DNA of 33,551 nucleotides from an uncultured SAR324 cluster bacterium. GTDB lineage: Bacteria > SAR324 > NAC60-12. Both the position numbers and the translations under genes were made by a program. This document shows positions 1 to 8,354 of this stretch, one piece after another. The notes under the pieces were generated by a model. That model made no database searches, was not told where the DNA came from, and saw nothing but the letters and a program-made list of their open reading frames with translations. Location of the stretch: positions 1 to 33,551 of the forward strand of contig CACFAY010000016.1 of NCBI GenBank assembly GCA_902564345.1, given 5' to 3'. Position 1 is the stretch's first letter; the number at the start of each line of letters is the position of its first letter.

Positions 1-629
1 AACTTCTCCAATTTGGAGTCACGTAAGCCTAAAACGTGAAGACTTTTTGCAGTATTTATAACATATTCGTGACATGAACCACAGTTTCCTTCAGCTCTAA
101 CAACTCTTTCTACAATTTCTTCCAATTGCAGATTTGGAATATAATGGTCATGATCCTGGTTAATTATAAAAGTGATAGCGGAAATGGCCCCCTTTTTTGT
201 AGTCACGTTTACCCATGTAGGTATATAAGTTCCAGCAAACATCTCTCTTGCCCATATTTTCTGTAATTCAGACTGAATATTTTCCTTTGATATTCTAAAT
301 GCCATTCCCTGACAGCTTTCTCCATTATCTAGGCCAAATACCAAACCATGATAATCAGGTGATCCTCTGTATACTATTGATTTTATACATAATCGCCGAT
401 GATACCCTTTTAATGTTCCTGTTCTTTTCTCAATTAATTTAAAATCAGGGTTCCACATCAATGATCCATAACCAAATACCCAAACACCATTTTCTATATT
501 AATACCTTTCAAAGTATTCTCAACTGAATCTAAAAGTTTTTCTGAGTTCATTGTTCTTATTGAGTCTGCCTCATCTCCAGTACCCCACTTATATGAACTA
601 TTTAGTTTAAAATTAGTTTTTAAATTCAT
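1..629 (-). CDS. chaC: ChaC-type gamma-glutamylcyclotransferase (partial, C-terminus beyond window)
   Basis: I translated this directly from the minus strand. The ORF track omits it because no stop lies in the window. The 209 visible residues contain the ChaC signature VWVFGYGSLMWNP (residues 49-61; YGSL is the substrate loop of the gamma-glutamylcyclotransferase fold), then GYHRRLC and WAREMFAGTY, whose Glu129 fits the family's catalytic glutamate. ChaC enzymes cleave cytosolic glutathione to 5-oxoproline and Cys-Gly. Family members are about 180-230 residues, so only a short C-terminal tail is missing. The first ATG is at 629. A second in-frame ATG at codon 27 has a GGAG-like stretch upstream and could be the real start, since the first 26 residues are not part of the core fold. 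Family assignment is firm; exact substrate is inferred. Confidence 0.9.
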   Translation of the reverse strand, partial: MNLKTNFKLNSSYKWGTGDEADSIRTMNSEKLLDSVENTLKGINIENGVWVFGYGSLMWNPDFKLIEKRTGTLKGYHRRLCIKSIVYRGSPDYHGLVFGLDNGESCQGMAFRISKENIQSELQKIWAREMFAGTYIPTWVNVTTKKGAISAITFIINQDHDHYIPNLQLEEIVERVVRAEGNCGSCHEYVINTAKSLHVLGLRDSKLEK

Positions 630-965
630 TTTATTATCATAATTTTTGGTAATTTTTTGAACTTGATTTTGTTCATAATGTACCAATTAATTCAATTATA
701 TTGTATTTCATTCATTCAATAAAATATTTTTATATAATCATTTTGATAATGTTTATTTAATGAAAAAGTGATGAATGTTTATATTTGTTAGTATTATTCT
801 AAATATTTATTATTAGCTTAAACAGTAATTTATAAATTCTCTAGTAAGTACTAAATACAACTTTATATTTTAAGGGAAGGTTATTTAAAGTAGGAACTAA
901 ATTGCAAACATTTTACATTAAGTAACTATATTTTTCAGACTGACCAGTCTGTTTGGTTAAACTGC
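630..965. other. intergenic stretch, no gene seen
   Basis: This 336-bp, very AT-rich gap lies between the chaC start and the fmdB stop, both on the minus strand. All frames are stop-rich and I see no RNA gene. The only ordered element is a palindrome at 936-951, listed separately. The chaC promoter should lie in this gap, but no consensus pair stands out. Confidence 0.6.
936..951. promoter_or_regulatory. 16-bp palindrome CAGACTG-AC-CAGTCTG
   Basis: Perfect 7-bp inverted repeat with a 2-bp centre, 14 bp past the fmdB stop. In the fmdB transcript the hairpin is followed by A-rich rather than U-rich sequence, so it is not a canonical terminator in that direction. The GACTGACCAGTC core resembles operators of TetR-family regulators. 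No regulator gene is nearby, so the role is inferred. Confidence 0.35.
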
Positions 966-1166
966 TCATCTGAATTGACTATTCGCAGAACGTCGTTCTG
1001 ATACCTTACTAAGCCTATTTACTCCAACAGAAAAGCAACTTAATAATCGACTTGTTTCCATTTTTCCACATTCAGGACAGTTGATTGGTGAATCTATTTC
1101 CGTAGTTCTTCTAAGCTCACTGAAACTGTTATCACAATGATTGCAGATATAGTCGTATAAAGGCAT
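966..1166 (-). CDS. FmdB-family zinc ribbon protein
   Basis: A 66-residue protein that begins MPLYDY, the usual opening of FmdB/regulatory zinc-ribbon proteins. It has two CxxC knuckles, C8-x2-C11 and C30-x2-C33 (CPECG), which would bind one zinc ion, followed by a short basic/serine-rich tail. Family members are 60-110 residues, and this one has only the ribbon plus a short tail. They were named after a regulator in the formamide/amide utilisation locus of Methylophilus, but most have no proven function. Nothing next to it is an amidase, so the context does not help. The ATG start is clear because the conserved motif begins at residue 1. Both neighbours are separated by more than 300 bp, so it is probably monocistronic. 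Confidence 0.85.
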   Translation of the reverse strand: MPLYDYICNHCDNSFSELRRTTEIDSPINCPECGKMETSRLLSCFSVGVNRLSKVSERRSANSQFR

Positions 1167-1378
1167 TTAATTATTACTTTTACTATTTTTTTAACATAAA
1201 AAAAAATTTTTTTAATTTAACACACATTAGTTTTACATAAAAGGGAATTATATTTTTTATAATTAAAACTACGTCTATTGAATTTAACACATAAATAATA
1301 GACATTAATGAATATTATTTTTTTTATAAATTATTTCTTTAAGGTTAATGTTTATGATTTTATAAACCTTATATTATC

Positions 1379-1407
1379 TTGACAGATACCCTCATGGGGT
1401 ATATAAT
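1379..1407 (+). promoter_or_regulatory. consensus sigma70 promoter with CsoR/CstR-like operator in its spacer
   Basis: TTGACA (1379-1384), a 17-bp spacer and TATAAT (1402-1407) match the sigma70 consensus exactly. The spacer carries the palindrome ATACCC-TCATG-GGGTAT (1386-1402), which touches the first base of the -10 box. A-T-A-CCC/GGG-T-A-T half-sites around a short centre are typical of CsoR-family repressors (copper-sensing CsoR, persulfide-sensing CstR), which bind at or near the core promoter. The expected start site is about 115-120 nt upstream of the yceI-like ATG. The promoter is seen in the sequence; the identity of the regulator is inferred, since no csoR-like gene lies in the window. 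Confidence 0.7.
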
Positions 1408-1458
1408 AATCTTATAATTTTTCTATCATTTTAATTTTTTTTTATCTAGAAATGTCAA

Positions 1459-1517
1459 CTGTTTTTAAGGACAACTGTCAAAAACAGATATCTATCTTTA
1501 ATAAATATGTCCTTAAA
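1459..1517 (+). promoter_or_regulatory. two overlapping inverted repeats in the yceI leader
   Basis: Downstream of the promoter, CTGTTTTT (1459-1466) can pair with AAAAACAG (1480-1487). Alternatively TTTAAGGACA (1464-1473) can pair perfectly with TGTCCTTAAA (1508-1517). The arms share 1464-1466, so the two stems compete. The outer stem ends 14 nt before the ATG at 1532. In such AT-rich DNA chance pairing is possible, but the 10-bp arm contains a GGAC core. Confidence 0.4.
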
Positions 1518-1531
1518 TTAAATTGTTACTT

Positions 1532-2146
1532 ATGATTAAACTCCTCAGTAATCTAATTAAGTCCTTTATCTTCATTTATACTTTAGGGATTGGAACTCTA
1601 CAACTGAATGCTGATGAAATTTTTAAGAAAGGAGACCACTGTCTTGCATATCAAACAGAAGAGACAATTTTTCTATTTATAAATTCTGTTGTGATAGGCA
1701 AAACATGTGAAATATCTGTTCAGGTTGAACGTGATGCCAATAATACTAGGTTTGTGTTAAGCTTTCCAATAAACTCACTTGATTCAGGAGTGAACATGAG
1801 AGACGAAGATGTGGTGGAAATGCTTTCAGATGAAAAAGCTAGTGACATACGTTTTGTTAGTGATTTTATCACGCGCGGACAGGTAAACGCAGCTTTGAAA
1901 AGTGGTAAAACAAAATTAGGAGGAGTTCTTGAGGTAGCTGGAAAATCAAATAATGTTATATTTCCCTTGAATCTATCCGAAAACTCAGGGACATGGTTGG
2001 TAACTGGGAAATTGATAACTTCCCTTTCAGAATTCGGTTTAGAACTACCTTCTGTTCTTGGTGGAGTAGTTGCAGATACTCACGACTATCTTGAACTACT
2101 GGTTCACCTCAACTTTAAACTTATGAATGGACTTCCAGAGTTTTAG
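1532..2146 (+). CDS. YceI-like secreted protein
   Basis: A 204-residue protein with an N-terminal hydrophobic signal (roughly residues 1-26, MIKLL...TLQLNADE), so probably periplasmic or secreted. The mature part resembles the YceI lipocalin-like beta-barrel fold: an SLDSG-x-NMRDEDV stretch matches the family's 'S.dTgn..RDehl' region, IRFVSDFI the 'itFkS' strand, and GGVLEVAGKSNNVIFPL the 'G.LtirG.tk.v' strands. The opening strand is diverged, so this is a distant member. YceI proteins bind long-chain isoprenoid lipids in several species. The ORF track starts at TTG 1523; I prefer ATG 1532 because it directly precedes a lysine-plus-hydrophobic signal peptide. It is preceded by the consensus promoter and structured leader, and ccmF follows after 161 bp. 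Confidence 0.65.
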   Translation: MIKLLSNLIKSFIFIYTLGIGTLQLNADEIFKKGDHCLAYQTEETIFLFINSVVIGKTCEISVQVERDANNTRFVLSFPINSLDSGVNMRDEDVVEMLSDEKASDIRFVSDFITRGQVNAALKSGKTKLGGVLEVAGKSNNVIFPLNLSENSGTWLVTGKLITSLSEFGLELPSVLGGVVADTHDYLELLVHLNFKLMNGLPEF

Positions 2147-2307
2147 TCCGTGTGCATGAACCAAAAATGATCTAACACTAGTAAAATTAATATCCGTTCT
2201 TCTTATCCTCTTAATATTTGAAGTATCAAGAACTCAAAAAATACTGCATAATAATAAAGTATCTTCATATAATTTATAAAACCTATTTTGTTCTCTAGAG
2301 TAAATTT

Positions 2308-4317
2308 ATGGCCGATTTTGGTACAATTTCATTAATGGCCGCACTGGCCGTTTGTGTTTACGGATCTGTAATACCTCATTTTGGTGTAAAAACAAATAAT
2401 TGGAATCTAATCCGTTCTGCTCAAAATGCTAGCATTTTATCATTTTTCCTTATATCAGTTGCATCATATGTCTTAATTTATTCGCTTGTAACAAGCGATT
2501 TCAGTATATTTTACGTCTGGAGCCATTCAAGTACTGACATGCCCCTTATCTACAAAATAACGTCGTTTTGGGGGGGGTTAGAAGGTTCACTATTATTTTG
2601 GATACTGGTTCAGAGTTTTTTTGCAATGATCGTAGCTTTCCGCTATCAATATTCAAATAGAGAAATAATTCCATATGTAATTACTACATTAAATGCAATT
2701 TTGGCTTTTCTTCTTGTATTGCTCATTGGTTGGTCTAATCCACTTGATTTACAGGCAATAATACCAAAAGAAGGACAAGGGCTTAACCCACTTTTGCAAA
2801 ATCCAGCCATGGCAATTCATCCTCCATCATTGTACCTAGGTTTTATAGGGTTTAGTGTGCCCTTTGCCTTTGCAATGGGGGGACTGATACGTGGGAAACT
2901 TGACAACGAATGGGTTCTTACAACACGTCGATGGACATTAATGTCCTGGTATTTCCTATCCGCTGGATTGATACTAGGAGGACAGTGGGCATATGAAGAA
3001 CTTGGATGGGGTGGCTTCTGGGCATGGGATCCTGTTGAAAACGCTGCATTAATGCCATGGTTGACTGGTACTGCATTTTTACATTCTGTAATGATACAAG
3101 AAAAACGTAATATGTTAAAGATTTGGAATGTGGTACTTATCATTACTACATTTGGATTAACCATTGTTGGAACTTTTCTTACTCGTTCAGGAATAATTAA
3201 TTCAGTGCACTCTTTTACCCAGTCTGAAATTGGACCTGCATTTTTAGTTTATTTGGCACTGGTTTTAGTAGCAGGATTTGCATTTCTTTTTAAAAGGATT
3301 CAATTACTCGAGTCAGATTATAAAATTGAATCAGTATTATGTCGTGAAAATGTGTTTCTTGCTCAAAATATATTACTCGTGGGCATTGCCTTCACAGTAT
3401 TGTTGGGCACAACATTCCCTCTACTTGCCGAAGCAGTTAGGGGCACAAAACTTTCAATTCAAGCTCCATTCTTCAATACAATTACAGCACCAATGGGTTA
3501 CGCTTTATTAATTTTAATGGGTATCGGCATGCTAATTCCCTGGCGAAGATCGAGCTTGGAAAATTTTCGCAGAAACTTTCAAAATCCATCAATTTTCGCC
3601 ACCCTTGGCACGATTTTTTTAGTTTGGTTCTTCTATGGTAAAAGTTTGCAATGGGGTGTTTATATCATTTTGTGGTCAACAATTTTTGTAACCTCAACCA
3701 TATTATTAGAACTTATCTTAGCCACTCAAATGAAAGCTAAACAAACAAAAAGTAATTTCATTATTGGATTTTATTACGTAATCTTAAGAAACAGAAGACG
3801 TTATGGTGGCTTGCTAATACATTTTGGAGTTGTATTAATGTTCTTAGGATTTGCAGGTACATTTTTTGGTATAGAAAAAGATCTAACACTTGAAGTTGGG
3901 GAATCAAAAGAAATCGGTAACTATCGACTAGAGTTTAAAAATATTGGTGAGTTTATGTCAGGTAATGCTAGACACAGGGCAGCAATTATCAATGTTTATG
4001 ACTCAGATAATAATTTTCTTGAAATACTGAAACCAGCAAAAAGTTTTTATCCTACTCAGCCTCAACCTCTTACCGAAGTTGCTATTCGCAGAACATTTCT
4101 TGAAGACCTTTATCTAATCTTTTCAAGCGAAAATGCAAAAGAAGAAAATTCTATCACAATTAAAGTTTATATAAACCCTCTCGTAGGCTGGGCATGGGCT
4201 GCTTTGCCGATTTTCACAATTGGTATTGGCATTTGCTTGACTTATAGACCAAAAAGCTTGATAGCTCATGAATTAGTCCATAAAGAGCGCTATATGGCCA
4301 TTAATAAATCATTATAA
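2308..4317 (+). CDS. ccmF: cytochrome c-type biogenesis protein CcmF (haem lyase subunit)
   Basis: A 669-residue polytopic membrane protein, close in length to E. coli CcmF (about 647). The tryptophan-rich WWD domain, GQWAYEELGWGGFWAWDPVENA, starts near W227. All four conserved histidines expected from E. coli CcmF (His173, 261, 303, 491) have equivalents: H171 (AIHPPSLY), H259 (FLHSVMIQ), H301 (SVHSFTQ) and H505 (LIHFGVV). CcmF with CcmH ligates haem to apocytochrome c CXXCH motifs at the periplasmic face. A periplasmic domain (about 520-640) precedes the last membrane helix. No ccmE, ccmG, ccmH or ccmABC is adjacent, which is unusual because System I genes normally cluster. NrfE is a paralogue that cannot be fully excluded, but no nrf genes are here. 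Confidence 0.93.
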   Translation: MADFGTISLMAALAVCVYGSVIPHFGVKTNNWNLIRSAQNASILSFFLISVASYVLIYSLVTSDFSIFYVWSHSSTDMPLIYKITSFWGGLEGSLLFWILVQSFFAMIVAFRYQYSNREIIPYVITTLNAILAFLLVLLIGWSNPLDLQAIIPKEGQGLNPLLQNPAMAIHPPSLYLGFIGFSVPFAFAMGGLIRGKLDNEWVLTTRRWTLMSWYFLSAGLILGGQWAYEELGWGGFWAWDPVENAALMPWLTGTAFLHSVMIQEKRNMLKIWNVVLIITTFGLTIVGTFLTRSGIINSVHSFTQSEIGPAFLVYLALVLVAGFAFLFKRIQLLESDYKIESVLCRENVFLAQNILLVGIAFTVLLGTTFPLLAEAVRGTKLSIQAPFFNTITAPMGYALLILMGIGMLIPWRRSSLENFRRNFQNPSIFATLGTIFLVWFFYGKSLQWGVYIILWSTIFVTSTILLELILATQMKAKQTKSNFIIGFYYVILRNRRRYGGLLIHFGVVLMFLGFAGTFFGIEKDLTLEVGESKEIGNYRLEFKNIGEFMSGNARHRAAIINVYDSDNNFLEILKPAKSFYPTQPQPLTEVAIRRTFLEDLYLIFSSENAKEENSITIKVYINPLVGWAWAALPIFTIGIGICLTYRPKSLIAHELVHKERYMAINKSL

Positions 4318-4447
4318 AAATATCAAAATCTAATTTTCTTGTAAATTATGGATAATTATAAGATCAGAAATCTACCCACAGATATCTAAAAAATATTAAG
4401 ACCTATTTATTAAAAATATAATTGTAAAATTAAAACTATCATGAAAA

Positions 4448-5740
4448 TTGGATAAAAAAATAGCAGTGATTGGCAGTGGCATAGCTGGCCTAACAGCTGG
4501 ATTATTATGCCGTGATTCAGGTGCAGAAGTCACAATCTTCGAAGCAAGTTCGAAACGTGGTATGGATCTAAATAGTCTTAACTTAGATCTTGATGATCAA
4601 AATTCAGGCTATGTAGATATACCATTGAGGGTTATGAGCCCTCATGCTTGGCCGTTAACTTTGAAAATGTGTGAAATTCTTAGTGTGAAAACTTTTGAAG
4701 TCGACACACCTGTTGCATGTAGTTGGCTTGATGAAAGTACATGGTTCAGAAGCAGCAAATTTCGCCTAGGCTCTAAATTGATTCCATGGGTTCCAGTACG
4801 TTATCTTTTTCAATCTGAAACTTACCAGATTTTATTGGGATTTTTTAAGATTTTAAAATTAAATCCAGATAATTTTCCTCCAGAATTGACTGTTAAGGAC
4901 TTTATTGAACAACTAAACTTTGCACCTCTTTTCTCGAAGGGATTTTTATTTCCTCTCTTAACTACTATTTGTACCTGTGATGAAAAATCACTTGAAAAAT
5001 GGCCTGCTATTCAGATTCTTGATTTGATGAAAAAAATTGTTTTTGGTGATAGATTGCGGAGAATTGCAGGAGGAACAAAAGCCTTAGCAGAAAAACTTGG
5101 TATGGGTCTTAATTGGCAAAGTGGTGTCTATATAAAAAATTTGTCAGAGAAATCTAAAGGAATCTTTTTAAGTTCTAAAAATATGAATTATGGTCCGTTT
5201 GATAATGTGATATGCGCAGTGCAGGCAAATCAACTTAAATTTCTTCCAAATAGTTATGACCCTGAATTAAAAATTCTAAGATCATTCCCATATACCTCTG
5301 GCACTCTATGGATCCATAGAGATATGCGCTTCATGCCAAAAAATAAAAATGACTGGTCAGCACTGCACTATCAGGTAAAAAAAGATTTCAGTAGCTCAAT
5401 GTTCAGTGTTTGGGTTAATCCTATAGAACCATCTATTGCGAGACATGAGCCAATTCTTCAAACATGGAACCCAATTATTGAACCAAGGCAAGAAAAAGTT
5501 TACAAAACTTTAACTATGGAACGTGCAGTTGTCTCTGGAGAAAATCAAAAATTATTACAACAACTTAATGACGTGCATCAATTACCAAATAGAAAGGTAT
5601 TTTTCTGTGGGTCCTATGCTGCACCAGGAGTCCCTCTACTTGAATCTGCAGTGCAATCAGCAATCACAGTTATTAACCAACTAGGTCTTACTCCTCTTAA
5701 TCGAGAAATATATGAAATGTGTTCTCCCAAAATGCATTAA
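4448..5740 (+). CDS. FAD-dependent amine-oxidase-like oxidoreductase
   Basis: A 430-residue protein with an N-terminal dinucleotide-binding motif (GSGIAGLTAG, residues 9-18, followed by VTIFEA, whose Glu would bind the FAD ribose). The C-terminal GSYAAPGVPLLESAVQSA segment resembles the second FAD contact of the monoamine oxidase/phytoene desaturase superfamily, so this is a flavoprotein of the 'NAD(P)-binding Rossmann-like, amino oxidase' type. I cannot assign a substrate. Start: TTG at 4448 is forced, because the frame has a stop just upstream and the next in-frame ATG (codon 39) would delete the FAD motif. An ATG at 4441 is in another frame and stops after four codons. It lies 130 bp after ccmF on the same strand and ends just before the convergent ybbP-like gene. 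Confidence 0.75.
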   Translation: MDKKIAVIGSGIAGLTAGLLCRDSGAEVTIFEASSKRGMDLNSLNLDLDDQNSGYVDIPLRVMSPHAWPLTLKMCEILSVKTFEVDTPVACSWLDESTWFRSSKFRLGSKLIPWVPVRYLFQSETYQILLGFFKILKLNPDNFPPELTVKDFIEQLNFAPLFSKGFLFPLLTTICTCDEKSLEKWPAIQILDLMKKIVFGDRLRRIAGGTKALAEKLGMGLNWQSGVYIKNLSEKSKGIFLSSKNMNYGPFDNVICAVQANQLKFLPNSYDPELKILRSFPYTSGTLWIHRDMRFMPKNKNDWSALHYQVKKDFSSSMFSVWVNPIEPSIARHEPILQTWNPIIEPRQEKVYKTLTMERAVVSGENQKLLQQLNDVHQLPNRKVFFCGSYAAPGVPLLESAVQSAITVINQLGLTPLNREIYEMCSPKMH

Positions 5741-5762
5741 ATTCTATCTTATATCTGTAATA

Positions 5763-8354
5763 TTATGAACTTCTTAACAAATTAAGCGGGGACGATTTCA
5801 ATGTTTTGCGTGTCGCTATCCATGCTACTATAACACTTAATGTTGTAACTCCTATCACACTTGCTAAACTTGTCTGCCATGTCCATTTCCAAAGGTTTTC
5901 AAAAAACCACCAAGCTATTCCGTATGACATTATCAAACTTACACCTACTCCAAAAAGTCCTGCACAAATGCCTAATATAGCAAATTCGATCTGAATCATT
6001 TTCTGTATATCATTAAATTTAGCACCTAGTACTTTAAGCAGGTTTAGCTCCCACAACCTCCCCTGCACTTCATGTCTGGCAATGGAAAAAACAACAACAA
6101 GTCCAGCCATTATCGAAAGATACGCCATAAAACGGAGTGCCAAAACCATTTGGTCCGATATTTTTAGAATACGTTCTACAGTCCTTGTTACATCAATTAC
6201 TGAAATATTAGGGTATTCCTGTACTATCAAATTCTGATAATTCATTCTTTCCAATCTATCAAGACCTCCCATAGAAGCAAGATAAGTGGCAGGCGCATCA
6301 TCTAGAACACCAGGTTGAAATAGGATGAAAAAATTAGGCTGAAAACTATTCCATTTGACTTTTCGTAAATTTATTACTTTTGCTGAAATTGGGACTTCAT
6401 GTACATTAAATTCGAGAAAATCACCAAGCTTTAACCCCATTCTTTCAGCAAATCTTTCTTCTAGTGAAACTTCTGCCGGCATATCAGAATTCCAATCATA
6501 GTTGCCGGCAAGCTTACGTCCTTCAACAATATTTTCTGAATCTGATAACTTTGTTCTATACGAAAGGTTTAAGGTTCGCATACGGAATCCCTGTTCTCGC
6601 TGTCTTTCTCTCGTACTTAGACCCTCATTAAAATCTGATTTGTATTTCCTGCCATTAACTTTTTCCAAACGCGCCCTGACCATAGGTGAAATATAATTTA
6701 AATTCATTTTATTGTCGGCTAGTAAATTTTTAAGTGGTTCAATTTGCTCAGTTTGGATATCAAACAAAAACAAGCTTGGTATTCGGAAATCAGCAGGACG
6801 GGAAATTTCCTCTTGTAAACCCTGATATATTTGTGGAATCAAATTTATAAGTAAAGTTCCAAGAGAAAGTGCAACAAAACAAGATATTGCTCCTGCCCTA
6901 TTGCGTTGCAAATTGCGAAAAGCAAGTCTTTTTATTGTATTACCAGATGTCTGACTGAGTTTTCCTGCAAACATTAATATTATCCATGACATAGACCCCA
7001 ATAATAATACCGAACAGAACAACATTCCAACAAAAGCACTACCAACTATAAATGATTGAGACTGCCAGACTGACAATATCCATGATAAAATTATTAATGG
7101 AAAGTAACTCAGAGTTTGACGCAAAATCAAAGTTTCAGATCCATGGTTGCCGTTATTTTTGCGTAGAAGCATAAGTGGTTGTACTGAGTGAATCCGGGTA
7201 AGAACTGGAAGACAAAAAACTAGGCTTCCAATGCTTCCCAAAATAAGAGCAAATACTAAACTGCTTAAATTGACATTTGTCTCAAAACCACGGGGAAGAA
7301 AGTTTTCTAGTAACAATTCCAATAGTGGCAATATTCCAAGAGAAAAGATAATAGAAATTAATGCTGCTGCGGTACCCAAGAATACGAGTTGCCATAACAC
7401 CATGCGATAGGTTTGTTGGCGAGTTGCTCCAAGACTCATCAAAATTGACATTTCTTGAAAACGGTGCACCAGATAGTTTCTAAACAAATATGCAGCACCA
7501 ATTCCAGCTAAAAATACTGCGATTAGAGCTATAAGCCCCAAATAATCATTGAGGTAGCCCAAAACACGACCCAAGCTGTTAGCTGCTCTTTTATGAGTTC
7601 TTACTCTGATTTTTGAAAATGAATCATCAAATTTTTGTATTTTGCCCCGTAAGTTTTCAACAAGTACTTTAAGCTCTGTTCCTTTAGGGAAGCGATAAAG
7701 ATACTGATAACTGACCCTGCTTTTTTTGCTCAGCAGTCCTGTTTCCTCAATTTTATTCAAACCTAAATATATTCGCGGCGCGAAACCAAATGATGACATA
7801 GAACTGCTTGGATCATCAATAACTGAGTCTATAACACGAAAACTAGTCTCACCAATATCAATATTTTCCCCTTCATTTATATTTAGCATTAAAAGGAGTT
7901 CGGGATAAATCCATGCATCTTTCTTAAAGTCTAGATTTTGAAGTACCATTTCAGGAATTACCTTACCTGATTCTCTCAGAACCATTTTTCCATAAAATGG
8001 ATATTTTTCTCCTATACCAGTCACCTGCACCAGTACTGATCTTTTTTTGGAAGCGACCATGGTGAAAAGGCTAATTTTTTGAGTAGACATAGTGTTTTCA
8101 GGAAAAATTGATTCAAGATTTCCTAAAGTTTTATCATCAATGGGGACATAACTTGTTAGAGCTAAATCTGCTCCAAGAATTGCCTGTGAATTTTTTCCTA
8201 AATGTATATCAAGTGATTCTTTGAAAGAATCCAGAGCAATAAAACCTGCAAGCCCGAGAGCAAGGTTGAAAAGGAAAAAAATACTGAAACGTCTATTGTT
8301 CAGAAGTTCTTTTAATGCCAGTTTAGACCAGAAAAAAGAGTATGGTTTTTTCAT
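5763..8354 (-). CDS. FtsX-like ABC transporter permease (YbbP type)
   Basis: An 863-residue membrane protein. One N-terminal helix (about 24-43) is followed by a MacB-like extracytoplasmic domain, a four-helix group in the middle (about 265-390), further helices to about 510, a second large soluble domain and a C-terminal three-helix FtsX domain (about 740-855). This two-FtsX-domain layout of roughly ten helices matches E. coli YbbP (about 800 residues), not LolC/E or MacB. Such proteins are mechanotransmission-type permeases that act on envelope substrates rather than channels. YbbP works with YbbA and, in E. coli, is linked to the thioesterase TesA; no tesA is visible here. It overlaps the upstream ATPase gene by 4 bp (ATGA), indicating translational coupling. 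Confidence 0.88.
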   Translation of the reverse strand: MKKPYSFFWSKLALKELLNNRRFSIFFLFNLALGLAGFIALDSFKESLDIHLGKNSQAILGADLALTSYVPIDDKTLGNLESIFPENTMSTQKISLFTMVASKKRSVLVQVTGIGEKYPFYGKMVLRESGKVIPEMVLQNLDFKKDAWIYPELLLMLNINEGENIDIGETSFRVIDSVIDDPSSSMSSFGFAPRIYLGLNKIEETGLLSKKSRVSYQYLYRFPKGTELKVLVENLRGKIQKFDDSFSKIRVRTHKRAANSLGRVLGYLNDYLGLIALIAVFLAGIGAAYLFRNYLVHRFQEMSILMSLGATRQQTYRMVLWQLVFLGTAAALISIIFSLGILPLLELLLENFLPRGFETNVNLSSLVFALILGSIGSLVFCLPVLTRIHSVQPLMLLRKNNGNHGSETLILRQTLSYFPLIILSWILSVWQSQSFIVGSAFVGMLFCSVLLLGSMSWIILMFAGKLSQTSGNTIKRLAFRNLQRNRAGAISCFVALSLGTLLINLIPQIYQGLQEEISRPADFRIPSLFLFDIQTEQIEPLKNLLADNKMNLNYISPMVRARLEKVNGRKYKSDFNEGLSTRERQREQGFRMRTLNLSYRTKLSDSENIVEGRKLAGNYDWNSDMPAEVSLEERFAERMGLKLGDFLEFNVHEVPISAKVINLRKVKWNSFQPNFFILFQPGVLDDAPATYLASMGGLDRLERMNYQNLIVQEYPNISVIDVTRTVERILKISDQMVLALRFMAYLSIMAGLVVVFSIARHEVQGRLWELNLLKVLGAKFNDIQKMIQIEFAILGICAGLFGVGVSLIMSYGIAWWFFENLWKWTWQTSLASVIGVTTLSVIVAWIATRKTLKSSPLNLLRSS

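Larger units (their letters stand above)
1167..1531. other. divergent intergenic region with promoter and structured leader
   Basis: This 365-bp gap separates fmdB (minus) from the yceI-like gene (plus). The left part is A/T runs with no recognisable element. The right part holds a consensus sigma70 promoter with an embedded palindrome (1379-1407) and a 5' leader with two overlapping inverted repeats (1459-1517), listed separately. Confidence 0.7.
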
